A DNA stretch of 64,000 nucleotides from Armatimonadota bacterium (GCA_025060455.1 JANXBY010000066.1:1-64000), one strand, 5' to 3'. Positions 25,685-34,721 are shown, numbered from the stretch's first letter. The notes: a model not told the origin generated them from the letters alone. A program made the numbers and translations.

Positions 25685-27601
25685 GTGGCGGTGGCTTCCG
25701 GATCGGTGCTGGCAGGGCGGTACGAGCTGGTGGAGACCATCGGCCAGGGCGGAATGGCCGTGGTGTACCGGGCCCGCCGGCTTTCCGACGGCAAGGTGGT
25801 GGCGGTGAAGGTACTGCGGGAGCCGTACCGCCACGACCGGGAGTTCGTGGAGCGGTTCGAGCGGGAGGCACAGGCCGCCGCCTCCCTGGCGCACCCCAAC
25901 GTGGTGGCGGTGCTAGACAGCGGAGAGGATGGCGGGGTGCGGTTCCTCGTGATGGAGTACGTGGAGGGAGAAGACCTCAAGACGCTGTTGCGGAAGTCAG
26001 GCCCGCTCCCTCCCGCCCGGGCCGCGGCGGTGGCCGCCGCGGTGTGTGACGCCCTGGAGTATGCCCACGCCCGGGGGATCGTCCACCGGGACATAAAGCC
26101 CCAGAACATCCTGCTGACCCCCACCGGCCAGGTGAAGGTCACAGACTTTGGCATCGCGCGGGCCCTCAGCTCGGCCACCATCACGGAGACGGGCACGGTG
26201 CTGGGCTCGGTCCACTACCTGGCTCCGGAGCAGGCAAAGGGGGAGCCGGCCACCGCCGCCTCCGACGTGTACGCCCTGGGCGTGGTGCTGTACGAGATGC
26301 TCACCGGCCGGCTGCCCTTCGACGGCGAGTCGCCCATTGCGGTGGTGCTCAAGCACCTGTACGAGGAGCCTCCGCCGGTGCGCCAGGTGAACCCCGCGGC
26401 GCCGGAGTGGCTGGAGGCCGTCGTGCACCGGGCGCTGGCGAAACGCCCCGAGGAGCGGTACCCGTCCGTGGCCCACATGCGCGCGGACCTCGAGGGCCGC
26501 GCCGAGTACTGGCGGCACGGCCCGACGGTGGTGTTGCCGCAGCCCGTGCCGCGGCGCCGGTGGCGGGCGCCGTCGGCGGCGGTGGTGGCCGCGGTGCTGC
26601 TGGTGGCGTTGGCCTCCGGCATGGTGGCGGCGTGGCGGGCCCTGCAGGCGTACGTCAACGTAGGGGAGGTGACCGTGCCGGACTTTCGAGGCCAGCCGTT
26701 CACCCAGGCTCAGGCGGCGGCCGCGGGGCTCCGGTTGCAACTGGTGGTGGCGGGCCGGCAGTACCACGACCGCTACCCGCCGGACGCGGTGGTGGACCAG
26801 GACCCGCCTCCGGGGCAGAAGGTGAGGGAAGGCCGGTGGGTGTCCGTGGTGCTCAGCCAGGGTGCCCAACGCGTGCTCGTTCCGGACGTGACCCGCAGGC
26901 CCCTGTCGGAGGTCACCCTCCTGCTGGAGCAGAACCGGCTGCGGGTGGGCACAGTGAAAGAAGACTTCGACGACGAGGTACCCCGCGGCGCCGTGGTCTC
27001 GCAGGAACCCGCGCCGGGTACGCAGGTGGCCCGGGGCACCCCGGTGCACCTGGTGGTGAGCAAGGGCCCGGAGCTGGTGACCGTACCGGGGCTGGTGGGC
27101 CTGAGCCTGGCGCAGGCCCGGGAGGTACTGCACCGCGTGGGGTTGAGCCTGGACCGGGTGGGCTACGTGGCGCGGGCGGACCTGCCCGAGGGAGTGGTGG
27201 TAGAGCAGTCCCCACCGGCGGGAACTCAGGTGCGCCGCACGCAAAAGCTCGGGCTGGTAGTGGCGGTGCGGCCTCAAACGCCACCCAGCCCTCCCGCCTG
27301 GGCGACCCCGTGGCCCGGCCCACAACCCGCCGCACCCCCTGCGCTGCCCTCTCCGCCGGCGGTCCAGGCCACCACGGAGCCCACAGGTGGCGCGGTGCGG
27401 CGCGTCCGACTGGATGTGACCTTGCCGCCCGGGGAGCCGGGGGAAGTCCGGATCGTGGTGATCGACAACCGGGGCGTGCGGGTGGTGTACCGCCAGGTGC
27501 ACGACCCGGGCGAGCGCGTGGTGCAGACGGTGGACGTCGAAGGGTACGCCATCGTGCAGGTTTACTTCGGCGGCCGGTTCATCCAGGAGGTGCGGCCGTG
27601 A
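25685..27601 (+). CDS. prkC: Transmembrane Ser/Thr protein kinase with three PASTA domains (PrkC/PknB type)
   Basis: 638 residues. Kinase domain about 10-275 with GQGGMAVVYRA, VAVKVL (Lys), HRDIKPQNILL and DFGIA, all catalytic residues intact. A proline/arginine linker and one membrane helix (about 300-320) lead to three PASTA repeats (about 325-530) that bind muropeptides or lipid II, then a Pro-rich linker and a small C-terminal beta domain. It senses wall precursors and phosphorylates division and wall proteins. The partner PP2C phosphatase, normally adjacent, is not in the window. GTG 25685 after GGAGGAC. Confidence 0.96.
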   Translation: MAVASGSVLAGRYELVETIGQGGMAVVYRARRLSDGKVVAVKVLREPYRHDREFVERFEREAQAAASLAHPNVVAVLDSGEDGGVRFLVMEYVEGEDLKTLLRKSGPLPPARAAAVAAAVCDALEYAHARGIVHRDIKPQNILLTPTGQVKVTDFGIARALSSATITETGTVLGSVHYLAPEQAKGEPATAASDVYALGVVLYEMLTGRLPFDGESPIAVVLKHLYEEPPPVRQVNPAAPEWLEAVVHRALAKRPEERYPSVAHMRADLEGRAEYWRHGPTVVLPQPVPRRRWRAPSAAVVAAVLLVALASGMVAAWRALQAYVNVGEVTVPDFRGQPFTQAQAAAAGLRLQLVVAGRQYHDRYPPDAVVDQDPPPGQKVREGRWVSVVLSQGAQRVLVPDVTRRPLSEVTLLLEQNRLRVGTVKEDFDDEVPRGAVVSQEPAPGTQVARGTPVHLVVSKGPELVTVPGLVGLSLAQAREVLHRVGLSLDRVGYVARADLPEGVVVEQSPPAGTQVRRTQKLGLVVAVRPQTPPSPPAWATPWPGPQPAAPPALPSPPAVQATTEPTGGAVRRVRLDVTLPPGEPGEVRIVVIDNRGVRVVYRQVHDPGERVVQTVDVEGYAIVQVYFGGRFIQEVRP

Positions 27602-28272
27602 TCCGGCTGGCGCCGTCGTTGCTGTCCGCGGACTTCGCGCGGCTCGGGGAGCAGGTGGCGGAGGCGGAACGGGCGGGCGCAGACTGGATCCACGTGGACG
27701 TGATGGACGGCCGTTTCGTCCCGAACCTCACCGTGGGACCGCTGGTGGTGGAGGCCCTCCGTCGGTGCACGCGGTTACCCCTGGACGTGCACCTCATGGT
27801 GGAGGACCCGGACGGGCTGCTGCCGGCGTTCCGCGCCGCGGGCGCGGACCGGATTTCCGTGCACGTGGAGGCGTGCCGGCACCTGCACCGGACACTGGCC
27901 CGGATCCGGGAGCTGGGGGCGGCCCCGGGGGTGGCCTTGAACCCGCACACGCCGCCGGAGGCGGTGGAGTGGGTGCTGGAGGAGGTGGACACCGTGGTGG
28001 TGATGACCGTGGACCCTGGCTTTGGAGGCCAGCAATTCCTGCCGTCGATGGTGCGCAAGGTGGAGCAGCTGGCGCACCTGCGGCGGGAGCGCGGCCTGGA
28101 CTTCGAGCTGCAGGTGGACGGGGGCATCGACGCGGGCAACGCCGCGCAGGTGGTGCAGGCGGGGGCCACGGTCCTGGTGGCCGGACACTTCGTGTACCGT
28201 CACCCTGACGGCGTGGCCGCGGCGCTGCGGGCTCTGCGGGAGAGCTTGGGTCCGAGGGCGGCCCGCGCGTGA
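27598..28272 (+). CDS. rpe: Ribulose-phosphate 3-epimerase
   Basis: Interconverts ribulose 5-phosphate and xylulose 5-phosphate. 224 residues of TIM barrel with APSLLSADFARLG, HVDVMDGRFVPNLT, LDVHLMVEDP, TVDPGFGGQQF and VDGGI; metal-binding His/Asp residues present. GTG 27598 overlaps the kinase stop. The prkC-rpe neighbourhood is that of Firmicutes, here without rsgA. Confidence 0.97.
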   Translation: MIRLAPSLLSADFARLGEQVAEAERAGADWIHVDVMDGRFVPNLTVGPLVVEALRRCTRLPLDVHLMVEDPDGLLPAFRAAGADRISVHVEACRHLHRTLARIRELGAAPGVALNPHTPPEAVEWVLEEVDTVVVMTVDPGFGGQQFLPSMVRKVEQLAHLRRERGLDFELQVDGGIDAGNAAQVVQAGATVLVAGHFVYRHPDGVAAALRALRESLGPRAARA

Positions 28273-29309
28273 GCTGCCTGGTCCTCTACCACCCGGACTG
28301 CCTGCGGCACGTTCCACCCCGTCCGCACCCGGAGAAGCCCGAGCGGCTTGTGGCGGTGAGGGAGAGGCTGGAGCGGGGGGAGCTGTGGGATCAGGTGCCC
28401 AGAGAGGAGCCTGCGCCCGCGGAGCCAGAGCTGCTGGAGCTGGTGCACCCTCGCACCTACCTCGACCAGGTCCGCCGCGCGAGCCGCGACCCGGGTATGT
28501 GGCTGGACCCCGACACGTACGCGGTGGAGGGCACCTGGGCCGCGGTGCTGGCAGCCGCAGGGGGTGCCACCCATGCCGTGGACGCGGTGGTGCGGGGGCA
28601 GACTCCGTGTGCGTTTGCCCTCGTGAGGCCACCCGGGCACCACGCGGGACCCGCCAGGGCCATGGGGTTCTGCTTGGTCAACCACGTGGCGGTGGCGGTG
28701 CGCCACGCACGGGAGCGCCTGGGCTTGAAGCGGGTCATGGTGGTGGACTGGGACGTACACCACGGCAACGGCACCCAGGAGGTGTTCTACCGGGACGGTG
28801 GGGTGTTGTTCGCCTCCCTCCACCAGGAGGGGTGGTACCCGGGCACGGGTGCGCTGGAGGAGACCGGCGAAGGAGACGGGGAAGGGCTGACGGTGAACCT
28901 ACCGCTCCCGCCCGGTGTGGGGGACGAGGGGTACCGGACGGTCTTCGAAGAGGTGCTCCTGCCCCTGGGGGACGCGTGGCACCCGGAGCTGGTGGTGGTG
29001 TCCGCGGGGTTCGACGCACACCACACGGATCCCCTGGGCCGAATGCAGCTGACCGAGGCAGGGTTTGCCCGGCTGGCGCTTCTGCTCCGGGAGGCCGCGG
29101 GGCGCTGGTGCGGCGGGCGCTTGGCGCTGGTGCTGGAGGGGGGATACGACCTCCAGGGGCTCCCGCGGTGCGTGGAGGCCACCCTGCAGGTCCTCGCGGG
29201 CCTCGCCGGGCCTCCGTCGGTGGCCGCGCAGCCCGAGGTGCCCTACGCGGTGGTGCGGGAGCGTGTGCGGGCCGCCCGGCGGGTGTTGGGCCAGTACTGG
29301 TCGCTGTAG
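28269..29309 (+). CDS. Histone-deacetylase-family protein (AcuC/acetylpolyamine deacetylase-like)
   Basis: 346 residues with the arginase/deacetylase fold. RPPGHHAGPARAMGFCLVNH, DWDVHHGNGTQEVFY and SAGFDAHHTDPLG provide the His-Asp charge relay and the zinc ligands. Bacterial members remove acetyl groups from acetyl-CoA synthetase, polyamines or other small amides. GTG 28269 overlaps rpe. Target unknown; being in the operon with a kinase does not by itself identify it. Confidence 0.9.
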   Translation: MSCLVLYHPDCLRHVPPRPHPEKPERLVAVRERLERGELWDQVPREEPAPAEPELLELVHPRTYLDQVRRASRDPGMWLDPDTYAVEGTWAAVLAAAGGATHAVDAVVRGQTPCAFALVRPPGHHAGPARAMGFCLVNHVAVAVRHARERLGLKRVMVVDWDVHHGNGTQEVFYRDGGVLFASLHQEGWYPGTGALEETGEGDGEGLTVNLPLPPGVGDEGYRTVFEEVLLPLGDAWHPELVVVSAGFDAHHTDPLGRMQLTEAGFARLALLLREAAGRWCGGRLALVLEGGYDLQGLPRCVEATLQVLAGLAGPPSVAAQPEVPYAVVRERVRAARRVLGQYWSL

Positions 29310-29357
29310 GGTAAGAGCCTATCCTGGGAAGCTGGCCACGCCCGCAGGACCGGTGTC

Positions 29358-29388
29358 CCCCAGAAAGCTCCCCAGCGATTTTGGGGAT
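29358..29388. repeat. Short intergenic repeat, copy 1
   Basis: CCCAGAAAGCTCCCCAGCGATTTTGGGGAT. It shares the exact 14-mer GCGATTTTGGGGAT with the element before ftsA and the general layout of the element after ftsZ. Confidence 0.5.
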
Positions 29389-29403
29389 GGTCGAGGGGCC
29401 CCG

Positions 29404-29433
29404 TTGCCCGCGGTCCGGGGGCGTGGGTATAAT
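29404..29433 (+). promoter_or_regulatory. Promoter of rpsA
   Basis: TTGCCC, an 18-base spacer, then a perfect TATAAT. The same TTGCCC -35 box precedes nrdR. Start of transcription expected near 29440. Confidence 0.75.
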
Positions 29434-29445
29434 GGCGGAGCACCC

Positions 29446-29465
29446 GGGCGGAAACGCCCTTTTTT
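29446..29465 (+). terminator. Terminator-like hairpin in the rpsA leader
   Basis: GGGCG, a GAAA tetraloop, CGCCC, then six T residues. It lies only about 13 bases after the -10 box and before the rpsA Shine-Dalgarno, so transcription from that promoter must cross it at once. It may be an attenuator or simply the end of the upstream transcript. Confidence 0.65.
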
Positions 29466-29492
29466 CGCGTGTGGGCTCGCGCAGGAGGCCGT

Positions 29493-30710
29493 ATGTCTGA
29501 GGAAACCCGTACTCCCGCCGAGGACGTCAGCATGGAGAATGCGTTCCCGGAGCTGCAGGAACGCCAGATCGTCCGCGGAACGGTGGTCCGCGTGGACAGC
29601 GAGGGCGTCTTGGTGGACGTGGGCGCCAAGTCGGAGGGGCTGATCCCCGTCCGGGAGTTCCGGCCAGGTGAGTCTCCCACGGACCTGCGGGTGGGCGAGC
29701 AGATCGACGTGTACGTGATGCGGGTGGAGCAGGAGGAGGGTAACATCCTCCTCAGCAAGCGCCGCGCGGACGTGCAGCGGGCGTGGGAGCGGCTGGAGAC
29801 CGCCCTGCGGGATGGCCAGATCCTGCACGCCATGGTGGTGGACCGCGTCAAAGGCGGGGTGGTGGTGGACGTGGGGCTGCGCGGGTTCGTGCCCGGCTCC
29901 CACATCGACCTCACCCGGGTCAAGGGGCGGCGGTTCGAGAACCTGGTGGGCGAGAGCGTACCCCTGAAGGTGATCGAGATCGACCGGGAGCGCAACCGGG
30001 TGATCCTGTCCCACAAGCAGGCGGTGGAGGAGGAGCGGGCCCGGAAGCGGGAGGAGCTGTTCAACACCCTCCGCGAGGGGGACGAGGTGGAGGGGGTGGT
30101 GCGCCGGATCACCGACTTCGGGGCCTTCGTGGACCTGGGCGGTGTGGACGCGCTACTGCCCATCAGCGAGATGGCGTGGACGTACATCAAGCACCCCTCG
30201 GAGGTGGTGCGCCGGGGCCAGACCCTGCGGCTGCGGGTGATCCGGGTGGACCCCACGGCGGGCAAGATCAGCCTGAGCTTGAAGCAGGTGCTCCCCGACC
30301 CCTGGGTGGACATCCGGTCGCGCTACCGCGAGGGGGACGTGGTGCGGGGCAAGGTGGTGCGTCTGGCGCCCTCGGGGGCCTTCGTGAGGCTGAAGGACGT
30401 GGACGCGTTCCTGCCCCTCAGCGAGCTGGCGGAGCGGCGGGGCCAGAAGGTGGAGGAGCTGGTGCAGGTGGGCGCCACCGTGGAGGCGCTGGTGTTGGAG
30501 ATCAAGCCGGAGGACCGCCGCATGGTGGTCAGCGTGCGGCGGCTGAAGCAGCAGCGGGAGCGCGAGGAGCTGAGCCAGTACCAGCAGTCGCAGGAGCGCA
30601 GCGGGTTCACCATCGGCGCGGTGGCGGGTGACGTGCTCCGGCAGGCGGTGCAGGGGGTGGCACCTCCGGCGCCGGAGACGCCCTCCGGGGAGGAAGGGCC
30701 CCGCTCGTAG
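29493..30710 (+). CDS. rpsA: 30S ribosomal protein S1 (four S1 domains)
   Basis: 405 residues with four S1 RNA-binding repeats, for example VRGTVVRVDSEGVLVDVGAKSEGLI, VEGVVRRITDFGAFVDLGGVDALLP and VRGKVVRLAPSGAFVRLKDVDAFLP. Gram-positive S1 proteins commonly have four or five repeats versus six in E. coli. It helps the ribosome load mRNA. ATG 29493 after GCAGGAGG. It has its own promoter and a terminator-like leader hairpin. Ends with a proline/glutamate-rich tail. Confidence 0.95.
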   Translation: MSEETRTPAEDVSMENAFPELQERQIVRGTVVRVDSEGVLVDVGAKSEGLIPVREFRPGESPTDLRVGEQIDVYVMRVEQEEGNILLSKRRADVQRAWERLETALRDGQILHAMVVDRVKGGVVVDVGLRGFVPGSHIDLTRVKGRRFENLVGESVPLKVIEIDRERNRVILSHKQAVEEERARKREELFNTLREGDEVEGVVRRITDFGAFVDLGGVDALLPISEMAWTYIKHPSEVVRRGQTLRLRVIRVDPTAGKISLSLKQVLPDPWVDIRSRYREGDVVRGKVVRLAPSGAFVRLKDVDAFLPLSELAERRGQKVEELVQVGATVEALVLEIKPEDRRMVVSVRRLKQQREREELSQYQQSQERSGFTIGAVAGDVLRQAVQGVAPPAPETPSGEEGPRS

Positions 30711-30751
30711 ACCCCACGGCCGCGGGCGGTCCGTGGTACCTTAATGAAGTG

Positions 30752-30829
30752 CGGGGCGTGGCGCAGCTTGGCTAGCGCGCAGCGTTCGGGACGCTGAGGT
30801 CGGCGGTTCAAATCCGCCCGCCCCGACCA
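30752..30829 (+). tRNA. tRNA-Pro (anticodon CGG)
   Basis: Acceptor CGGGGCG pairs with CGCCCCG; anticodon loop TTCGGGA reads CGG (codon CCG); T arm GCGGTTCAAATCCGC; encoded ACCA. Its 3' end is copied downstream. Confidence 0.95.
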
Positions 30830-30882
30830 GAGTTCCAGCAGGAGCGGGTGTTTACCGGGGGGGCAGGTGGTTTCTCCGTTCG

Positions 30883-31001
30883 TGAACCGCCGACCTCGGG
30901 CCGGGGTTCCCAGCCGGTCGTGGGGAGCATGGAAGGGCAGGTGGGTGTGGGTTCGACCGGCTGGGATGGCTTCGGCGGTTCAAATCCGCCCGCCCCGACC
31001 A
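30883..31001. repeat. Palindromic element built from tRNA-Pro 3'-end copies
   Basis: Bases 30972-31001 repeat exactly the last 30 bases of tRNA-Pro including CCA. Bases 30883-30897 are a 15-base inverted copy of part of the tRNA (the T-arm side). Between them CCCAGCCGGTCG (30909) and CGACCGGCTGGG (30954) form a perfect 12-bp inverted repeat, so the whole could fold as two nested stems. It looks like an attachment-site scar. Confidence 0.75.
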
Positions 31002-31335
31002 AGTAGGCGGGGTCCCCACGGATCGCGCCAGCGATCCGCGGGGTCGTAAATCCGCCCGCCCCACCCGGTCTCGGGCACCTCCTGAACAGAGCAGTTCCCC
31101 GCCTCCCGCATCTGCCGGAACTCCTTTGGGGTGTAGCCCACGGCCTGCAGAGGTAACCCGATGCCGTCGTTCAGGTCCAGAAGTCGGATCCGGTCGAGGA
31201 ACGGCTTTCGGAAGTCTGCGTCCACCACCAGGTCCACGTCCGAACCCTCGTGGACGTCGTCGCGTGCGGAAGATCCGAACTGGATCACGCAATGCGGTCG
31301 AACCGTTCGACCACGCCCTCGGCGTAGGCTCTCAC
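30980..31335 (-). pseudogene. Decayed MNT nucleotidyltransferase (antitoxin of a HEPN-MNT pair)
   Basis: Reading minus from GTG 31335, VRAYAEGVVERFDRI is followed by a one-base frameshift near 31287 and then VIQFGSSARDDVHEGSDVDLVVDADF, which is the minimal nucleotidyltransferase motif (GSxARx..SDxDL). The C-terminal part after REAGN reads into the tRNA-derived repeats and is not native. In intact systems MNT proteins AMPylate and silence the HEPN RNase toxin. Here both genes are broken. Confidence 0.75.
31014..31062. repeat. Hairpin plus third partial tRNA-Pro copy
   Basis: CGGATCGC-GCCA-GCGATCCG is a perfect 8-bp hairpin near 31019-31038. Just after it AAATCCGCCCGCCCC (31048-31062) repeats 15 bases of the tRNA-Pro 3' region. 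This copy marks the point where the MNT gene loses its C-terminus. Confidence 0.6.
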
Positions 31336-31688
31336 CTTCTCAAGTACTCCGCAATTTGTTCAGGATCGACGCGGTGTAGCTTGTGCACCGCTCCGAGACC
31401 TCCCCCGTGTAGTACTTGTCCAGCGGCCCGGCGAGGTGGAACTCTGGAGAACGGACTCCGATGTCGTGACGGTGGAGTTCCTTCCCGAGATCCTACAGGA
31501 GTGCAAGGCCGCTTTCGAAATTCGCGGCTTTCCAGCAACTCCACGAGCGAGTGAGTGATCAGCGCCCGGTATCCCGGCCGTACAGAACCCCTCCAGCACT
31601 TCCCCCCCCCAGCCTGTTGTGCATCCCACTGCACCCGCCCGGCGCCCTCCCGTCCAGCCCGTGCGAGCCACCGTGTACCCCACTTCAA
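31332..31688 (-). pseudogene. Decayed HEPN-domain toxin
   Basis: Pieces of a HEPN protein are spread over frames on the minus strand: RWLARAGREG...DAQQAG, then after a run of nine G a shift to EVLEGFCTAG, another shift to ALITHSLVELLESREF, then HLAGPLDKYYTGEV and finally PEQIAEYLRR. AQQAxEK, HSLxxLL and LDxYY are HEPN landmarks, in the right order. The end overlaps the start of the MNT remnant, as in real operons. Several frameshifts make it a pseudogene. Confidence 0.65.
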
Positions 31689-31729
31689 CCGCTAGACGGG
31701 TCGGCCGGGCCCGGCGTTGGCGGCAGGCA

Positions 31730-31759
31730 TTGACACACCGGCGCGGTTGCCCTGACCAT
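31730..31759 (+). promoter_or_regulatory. Candidate promoter for the thi operon
   Basis: A perfect TTGACA at 31730-31735 and a weak GACCAT at 31754-31759 with 18 bases between, ending just before the TPP aptamer. The -10 is poor. Confidence 0.5.
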
Positions 31760-31767
31760 GGAGCTGG

Positions 31768-31850
31768 AAGCGCACGGGGTGGTCGGCTGGACAGCCGGCC
31801 TGAGAGTACACCCGTAGAACCTGATCCGGGTAATGCCGGCGGAGGGAATG
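31768..31850 (+). promoter_or_regulatory. TPP riboswitch (THI element)
   Basis: GCACGGGGTGG, then CTGAGAGTACACCC, GAACCTGATCCGGGTAATGCCGG and CGGAGGGAA reproduce the THI-box consensus in order. It binds thiamine pyrophosphate and would repress thiO-thiS-thiG-thiE when TPP is plentiful. About 90 bases separate it from the thiO start; GCAGCAC (31852) and GTGCTGC (31899) may pair as part of the expression platform. Confidence 0.95.
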
Positions 31851-31938
31851 CGCAGCACGTGTCCAACGGGATCCCCCAAGTTTGCCCCCTGACCCTCTGT
31901 GCTGCTGCCGGACGGGCCCGGCGACCGGAGGTGGGCCT

Positions 31939-33047
31939 GTGACCGCGGACGCGGTGGTGGTCGGCGCGGGCGTGGTGGGCCTGGCGGTGGCGGAAGAGCT
32001 GGCCAGGGCCGGGCACCGGGTGGTAGTGCTGGAGCGGGACCGGGTGGGGGAAACCTGCGCCGCCGCGGCGGCCGCGGGGATGCTGGCGCCGGCCGCGGAG
32101 GCGGACGCGACCCCTCAGGTTACCACCCAGCTGGCCCTGGAAAGCCACCGGATGTATCCGGACTGGGTGGCGCGGCTGGAGGATGTTTCGGGGACGCCGG
32201 TGGGGTTTGACCGTTCGGGCACCCTGGTGGTGGCGCTGGACGCGGACGACCTGCGCGAGCTGGTCCACCTGGAGCGGGCGCAGCAGAGGTTCGGGCTGCG
32301 CACCCAAAGGCTTTCCGCTTCCGAAGCCCGGGCGTTGCAACCCTCCCTGGGACCGTCGGTGGTGGGAGGGCTGCTGCTCGCGGACGACTGGCAGGTGGAT
32401 CCCCGCCGGCTGCTGGAGGCGCTGCGGCGTTGTGTGGAACGGTCGGGCGGCCGCGTGGTGGAGGGCGCGCCTGTGGAGGCGCTGCGCCGGCAGAACGGGA
32501 CGTGGCGTGTCCAGGTGAGGGGTGGCGAAGAGGCGGCGGCCCGCCTGGTGGTGGTGGCCGCGGGTGCGTGGTCGCCGTCGGTGCTGCCGCCGGGCGTGTT
32601 GCGCCCTCCTGTGCGGCCGGTACGGGGGGTGGTGCTGCGGCTGGGGGCGGGGCTGGAAGCTGGGTGCGTGGTGCGGACGCCAAGGGTGTACGTGGTGCCG
32701 CGAAGCTGGGGCGAGACCGTGGTGGGTGCCACGGTAGAAGAACGCGGCTGGGCTCGGGAAGCCCTGGCGGGTGGCGTGTACGAGCTGCTGCGGGAAAGCC
32801 GCAGGGCGTTGCCGTGCGTGGACGAGATGCCCTTGCGGGAGGTGGCGGTGGGATTCCGGCCCGCCATCCGCGACAACGTGCCCGCCGTCGGACCTGTGGA
32901 CGGGGAGGGAACCCTGTTCGTGGCCACCGGACACTACCGAAAGGGCGTGGAGCTGGCGCCCCTCACCGCGGTCATGGTGCGGCAGCTGGTGGAGGGCGCC
33001 GGGCACCCCCTGGCGGGGTGCGTAGACCCGCGGAGGTTCGCGGAGGC

Positions 33048-33051
<4 letters not shown>
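31939..33051 (+). CDS. thiO: Glycine oxidase ThiO
   Basis: An FAD enzyme that oxidises glycine to the imine used in thiazole formation. 370 residues: the dinucleotide fold AVVVGAGVVGLAVAEELARAGHRVVVLE at the N-terminus, VVAAGAWSP in the middle and GFRPAIRDNVPAVGP...GHYRKGVELAP near the end, as in ThiO. GTG 31939 after CCGGAGGTGGG. First gene after the TPP riboswitch; stop overlaps thiS. Use of ThiO rather than ThiH implies oxygen is available. Confidence 0.94.
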
Positions 33052-34063
<1,012 letters not shown>

Positions 34064-34067
34064 GCGC

Positions 34068-34721
34068 GTGGAGGGCTCCCGCGGGGTGTCGCCTGCACCC
34101 CTGGTGCTGCCGAGGGTGTTGGTGGTCGCGGACGTGGACGCCGCGGGTGGGGAAGAGGAGTGGCTGCGGGTGCTGCGCGGGCTGGGGCAGCTACCCCCGG
34201 GGTTGCCGGTGGCCGTGCAGGTGAGGGCGAAGGGGCGCCCTCCGGAAGAGCTTGGGCGGTTGGCGCGCCTGGCGCAGGCGGCCCTTGCGAGCCGTGTTCC
34301 TGTGGTGCTGAATGGACCGGCGGAGGTGGCGCGGGCGCTCGAGCTGGCGGGAGTTCACTGGCCGGAGTCCGGGATCCCACAACGGGTGCCGGAGACAGCA
34401 CGGGCGCTGGTGCGGTCCGCCAGCGTGCACAGCCCGCAGGCTGCGCAGAGGGTACAGTCGCTGGTCCACTACCTGGTGTTCGGGCCCGTGTTCCCCCCGG
34501 GGTCCAAAGCCGCGCCCGCCGTGGGGCTTGGGGTGCTGCGGCAGGTCTGTGCCGCGGTCTGCCGTCCGGTGTTGGCCATTGGGGGTGTGACCCCAGAGCG
34601 GGTGGCGGACTGCCTGGCCTGCGGTGCCACGGGGGTGGCGGTGGTGTCGGCGGTCATGCGGGCACCGGACCCCGCGACGGCTACCGTTCGGCTGGTGGAG
34701 GCGGTACAGGCGCGCCCCTGA
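34068..34721 (+). CDS. thiE: ThiE/TenI-family thiamine phosphate synthase-like protein
   Basis: 217 residues of TIM barrel ending in VLAIGGVTPERVADCLACGATGVAVVSAVM, the phosphate-binding end of ThiE/TenI, and VHYLVFGPVFPPGSK in the place of YxGxGPVFPTxTK. The pyrimidine-side motifs are weak, so it could be a TenI-like thiazole tautomerase rather than a true ThiE. Its place after thiG fits both. GTG 34068. Confidence 0.78.
   Translation: MEGSRGVSPAPLVLPRVLVVADVDAAGGEEEWLRVLRGLGQLPPGLPVAVQVRAKGRPPEELGRLARLAQAALASRVPVVLNGPAEVARALELAGVHWPESGIPQRVPETARALVRSASVHSPQAAQRVQSLVHYLVFGPVFPPGSKAAPAVGLGVLRQVCAAVCRPVLAIGGVTPERVADCLACGATGVAVVSAVMRAPDPATATVRLVEAVQARP

Noticed and set aside
30808-31002. Minus-strand ORF starting MVGAGGFEPPKPSQPVE
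   Set aside because: GGFEPPKPSQPVE is another standard antisense-tRNA artefact, here from the tRNA-Pro copies.
30830-31767. A second functional tRNA in the region after tRNA-Pro
   Set aside because: The 3' half of tRNA-Pro is present again at 30972-31001 but there is no matching acceptor 5' strand, D arm or anticodon arm.
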